Assembly (NCBI RefSeq): GCF_034670005.1
Contig: NZ_JAXMOH010000001.1
Location: 682,001-746,000, forward strand
DNA from: Thalassobius sp034670005
GTDB taxonomy: Bacteria; Pseudomonadota; Alphaproteobacteria; Rhodobacterales; Rhodobacteraceae
DNA length: 64,000 nucleotides
Direction: 5' to 3'
A program made the translations under genes and the position numbers. Of this stretch, positions 61,118 through 64,000 are shown piece after piece. Numbering within the stretch: position 1 is the stretch's first letter; each line of letters starts with the position of its first letter. The notes under the pieces were generated by a model, which had not been told where the DNA came from, ran no database searches, and saw only the letters and a list, made by a program, of their open reading frames with translations.

Positions 61118-63025
61118 TCAGTCGCCCCTTGTGGCAGCGACAAGGCTGGCGCCGCGCCCTTCGATCCAGTTATCCAGCAACGCCAGACCGCCGGAAATGT
61201 CGTGATCTTCGATCACCCGTGCCAGTTCCTTATTTATCTTAGCCATTTCGATTTCCGAAAGCCGCCCTTCCTGCGCCCGCATTATCTTGGGGTGCGGCGT
61301 GGTGATCATGTCGCGGCTTATCAGCAATTCTTCGTGCAGTTTTTCGCCCGGGCGTAGCCCGGCATAGGTTATGGCGATATCGCCATCGGGATTGGTATCT
61401 GATTTCACGCTTAGCCCTGCGCCTTCGATCATGTGGCGGGCCACATCGTCAATTTTGACGGGGTCCCCCATATCCAGCACCAGGACATCACCACCTTCGG
61501 CGATTGATCCGGCTAGCAGAACCAGCCGCACCGCTTCTGGGATGGTCATGAAATAGCGCGTCACATCGGGGTGAGTGACTGTGACCGGGCCGCCACGCGC
61601 GATCTGATCCTGAAACAGAGGCACGACAGACCCCGAGGAATTCACCACATTGCCGAAACGCACCATCGAAAACAGCGTGTGCTCCGACCGCGATGCGAAA
61701 TCCTGCACGATCAGTTCGGCCATACGTTTGGTGCAGCCCATCACGCTGGTCGGGCGCACCGCTTTGTCCGAAGATACCAGAGTGAACCGCCCGACCCCGG
61801 CGCGGCGCGCCTCGTCCGCCAGTATCCGGGTACCCATCACATTGTTGCGCAACCCCTCCAGGATATTCGCTTCGACCATCGGCACATGCTTATAGGCGGC
61901 AGCATGCAGTACCACGTCGATTTTGTTTTCTTCCATCACATGGCGCAGCAATGGTCGCTGGCAGATGGTCCCAAGCACAGGCGTGATCGGGATCGAACTT
62001 TGCAGCCCAGTCAGTTCTTTGTTGATTTCGTACAGTGCCAGTTCACTGTGATCCAACAAAACCAAAGCCGCTGGTTTACAGGTCAGAAGCTGACGGCAGA
62101 TTTCTGATCCGATCGATCCGCCTGCACCTGTGACCAGAATGCGTTGACCCTGATAGGTGTCGCTTACTCCGGGCAGTTCCTTTTCCAGTCGATTGCGGTT
62201 CATTAACCCGTGCAATTGTCGATGCGAAAGGTTGCGTGGTGACCCACCGTTTTCCAACAGTTCAGCAAAAGAGGGCAGCGCCTGAACTTCACAGCCCAGA
62301 TCGCGGACTTTGCGTTCGATCCGCGCCAGCTCGGGCTGGCTGACCGACGGCATCGCCAACACGACGCGGTCGATCTGTTGTGTAGTGATCAGATCGCCCA
62401 GTTGCACCGGGGAATAGACGATTAACCCGTAAATAGTCAGGCTTTGAAGGGTCGGATTGTCGTCGACGAAACAGATCGGTTCCACCGTTTCGTCGGTGGC
62501 CAATGCAGCGGCCAATTGCTGACCGGTACGACCGGCACCATAGATCAGCACCCGCTGCCTTTTGCGCCCATGACGATAAATCTGAGTTACGGCGTCCAGC
62601 AGGATCTGACGGGACGCAACACTGAGGATCAGAAAGCTCATGGCAAAGATTACATTGCCCAGAGGGCTCAAAGGCACCCCCGGCACCAGTAGCATGACCG
62701 CGCCGATGATGGCCATGGACCCGGAAACGGCTGCGCTTTGCGCCACGCTGCGCATCTGGAAAGCAATCAACCGCACCCGGTGCAGTCCGATCGCGGCCGT
62801 CATCGCCATACCTGCCATCCCCATGATCAGCATATAGGGGAGCATATCAATCAGCAGTTGGGCGCTTGGCCAGATTGTCCGTGCGATCAGGTGCGACCCG
62901 ACAAATGTGGCGCAGATCAGCACAGCGTCCAGCGTCAGCATCATGATGGACTTATGTTGACGGGGCAGTTGATTCAGCTGAGAAAAAATCCGGTCGAGAG
63001 CAGCTATCTTCAGGTCTTTAATCAA
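61118..63025 (-). CDS. Nucleotide-sugar epimerase/dehydratase (WbpM/FlaA1/CapD type)
   Basis: Predicted about 635-residue membrane protein of the long SDR family that makes 4-keto-6-deoxy sugars for surface polysaccharide. Four to five transmembrane helices (about 28-140 in this numbering) precede an N-terminal nucleotide-sensing Rossmann domain (VLIYGAGRTGQQLAA) and the catalytic SDR domain (VTGAGGSIGSE; SSDKAVRPTSVMGCTKR, with Met-Lys in place of the usual Tyr-Lys). Substrate is probably UDP-GlcNAc, but not certain. The start is uncertain: the TTG at 63025 gives LIKDLKIAALDRIF; other frames reach 63118 (TTG) or ATG 62944. No polysaccharide cluster is beside it. Confidence 0.82.
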   Translation of the reverse strand: MIKDLKIAALDRIFSQLNQLPRQHKSIMMLTLDAVLICATFVGSHLIARTIWPSAQLLIDMLPYMLIMGMAGMAMTAAIGLHRVRLIAFQMRSVAQSAAVSGSMAIIGAVMLLVPGVPLSPLGNVIFAMSFLILSVASRQILLDAVTQIYRHGRKRQRVLIYGAGRTGQQLAAALATDETVEPICFVDDNPTLQSLTIYGLIVYSPVQLGDLITTQQIDRVVLAMPSVSQPELARIERKVRDLGCEVQALPSFAELLENGGSPRNLSHRQLHGLMNRNRLEKELPGVSDTYQGQRILVTGAGGSIGSEICRQLLTCKPAALVLLDHSELALYEINKELTGLQSSIPITPVLGTICQRPLLRHVMEENKIDVVLHAAAYKHVPMVEANILEGLRNNVMGTRILADEARRAGVGRFTLVSSDKAVRPTSVMGCTKRMAELIVQDFASRSEHTLFSMVRFGNVVNSSGSVVPLFQDQIARGGPVTVTHPDVTRYFMTIPEAVRLVLLAGSIAEGGDVLVLDMGDPVKIDDVARHMIEGAGLSVKSDTNPDGDIAITYAGLRPGEKLHEELLISRDMITTPHPKIMRAQEGRLSEIEMAKINKELARVIEDHDISGGLALLDNWIEGRGASLVAATRGD

Positions 63026-63348
63026 GTTCCGGTATTCCCGTCCCGCTCCCGAATTCCAGATATCAGGGATTCTGCATCTGCGCTTAGAACTATGTTGCGG
63101 CCTGACGAAGCTTGCCAAATTTTAGCCGGTGCAAGACATGCTGTGTGGCAACAAAGCATGAAACCGCATCAAAAATGGACAGCTTGCCTATTTTTTGGCC
63201 GTAAAAAGCCTGGCCCAACTGAAACAATTCGCGTAAAAATCAGCCGATGTCTTCGCTGTCAGCCAAGCCCGTCTCAGCGCAGAGGCTGGACACAATTGGC
63301 TGTGGCGCATAAGAAAGCCCCAATCTGGGTTTATGGGTTTTAGATGCG
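63026..63348. other. 323-bp region between divergent epimerase and glmM starts
   Basis: No gene or RNA is recognised. If the epimerase uses a start further upstream (up to 63118), part of this is coding. It must carry the promoters of both genes. Confidence 0.45.
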
Positions 63349-64000
63349 ATGACACGTTCTCTTTTTGGCACCGACGGAGTGCGTGGGCGGACCAACAGCT
63401 TTCCGATGACGGCTGAATTGGCCATGAAGCTGGGCGCGGCAGCGGGTCGCTATTTTCGCCGTGACAAGCACGAACATCGGGTTGTGATCGGCAAGGATAC
63501 CCGCCTGTCGGGATATATGCTGGAAAACGCGTTGACGGCAGGGTTTACATCAACTGGCATGGATGTGCTGCTTTTGGGGCCGATGCCTACCCCGGCGATT
63601 GGCTATCTGACCCATTCCATGCGCGCCGATGTTGGCGTAATGATTTCGGCCAGCCACAACCCGGCCTATGACAACGGCATTAAATTTTTCGGCCCCAACG
63701 GATTCAAGTTGTCGGACGAAGCCGAAATCGAAATCGAGCGTATCCTGAATGACGGCGTGACCCTTGCTGCGCCGGAAAATATCGGTCGTGCCAAACGGAT
63801 CGACGACGCGCTGGGTCGTTACGTGGAATATGCCAAGACCACTTTTCCCAACAAGCTGCGCTTGGACGGTCTGCGGGTGGTGCTGGATTGTGCGAATGGT
63901 GCCGCGTACAAGGCCGCTCCGGCGGTCCTGTGGGAACTGGGTGCCGAGGTGGTGCCCGTCGGTGTCAACCCGAACGGTCGCAACATCAACGCCGGCTGCG
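63349..64000 (+). CDS. glmM: Phosphoglucosamine mutase, 5' part only
   Basis: The ATG at 63349 opens a frame that runs off the window after 217 codons. The N-terminus MTRSLFGTDGVRGRTN and the active-site loop ISASHNP, with phospho-Ser at S102 (the same number as in E. coli GlmM), are diagnostic. GlmM converts glucosamine-6-phosphate to glucosamine-1-phosphate for UDP-GlcNAc. The end is missing only because the window stops; the gene looks intact. Confidence 0.95.
   Translation, partial: MTRSLFGTDGVRGRTNSFPMTAELAMKLGAAAGRYFRRDKHEHRVVIGKDTRLSGYMLENALTAGFTSTGMDVLLLGPMPTPAIGYLTHSMRADVGVMISASHNPAYDNGIKFFGPNGFKLSDEAEIEIERILNDGVTLAAPENIGRAKRIDDALGRYVEYAKTTFPNKLRLDGLRVVLDCANGAAYKAAPAVLWELGAEVVPVGVNPNGRNINAGC

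Noticed and set aside
1..64000. tRNA, rRNA, insertion sequence, prophage or CRISPR array
   Set aside because: No cloverleaf with CCA end, no transposase or integrase, no periodic repeats; all regions are accounted for by core genes.

Overview
The window is about 64 kb of a moderately GC-rich chromosome from an alphaproteobacterium, almost certainly Rhodobacterales (Roseobacter/Rhodobacter type). The evidence is the order rho-mnmE-mnmG-rsmG-parA-parB, the facing run maf-aroE-coaE-dnaQ-secB, the divergent redox locus regB / senC-regA with ahcY close by, and a kinase-less DivL-like PAS protein next to regB. I count about 60 protein genes. I saw no rRNA, tRNA, insertion sequence, prophage or CRISPR array. 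Nearly all genes are housekeeping core genes.

Layout. 0.2-8.5 kb: lipoprotein L,D-transpeptidase, TrmA/RlmD-type RNA methyltransferase, an ABC exporter gene broken by a frameshift, cca, CoA-type Nudix, hslO, a second Nudix, and a REC-SpoIIE phosphatase divergent from an Hpt protein. 8.9-20.5 kb: ilvA, argG (with a strong terminator), SCP2 protein, sulfotransferase-like protein, exported MsrA, ribokinase-type kinase, maeB, mutS, TPM-domain protein. 20.5-25 kb: hrcA-grpE divergent from rph-rdgB-hemW-DUF454. 25-31.8 kb: parB, parA, rsmG, mnmG, mnmE, rho, all on the minus strand, with two perfect 16-bp parS sites inside rsmG and at the mnmG start. 31.85-32.4 kb: a 555-bp gene-free region with an AT-rich stretch, DnaA-box-like 9-mers and an IHF-type site, which I propose as the chromosomal origin. 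32.4-38.5 kb: maf, aroE, coaE and dnaQ, then secB and fxsA-like, then Tim44-like, mltA and Smr. 38.5-44.1 kb: lipoprotein hydrolase, hslU / membrane protein / hslV, a capsule-type glycosyltransferase-like gene, trxA. 44.2-55.7 kb: a long minus-strand run regB - PAS protein - tsaE - amgK - murU - addB - addA. 55.8-64 kb: senC-regA, GNAT and HD genes, a small exported protein, ahcY, DUF2853, a nucleotide-sugar epimerase/dehydratase, and the 5' part of glmM running off the window.

How it fits together. Genes on both sides of the 32-kb gap point away from it. ParA, ParB and parS lie within 7 kb of it, and the flanking synteny matches the Caulobacter-type origin without hemE. The DNA-handling genes (par, mutS, addAB, dnaQ, ruler-type Nudix/Maf/RdgB house-cleaning enzymes) and the translation/tRNA genes (mnmE, mnmG, rsmG, cca, tsaE) are typical of an origin-proximal core. 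RegB/SenC/RegA links redox state to transcription. AmgK-MurU and MltA/L,D-transpeptidase belong to cell-wall recycling and remodelling.

Main points for a second look: the predicted oriC with a DnaA box on the maf start codon, the parS pair embedded in coding sequence, the one-base ABC-exporter frameshift, the DivL-like protein beside regB, a terminator hairpin that carries a gene's ribosome-binding site (grpE/TPM), and an attenuator-like hairpin in the rho leader.
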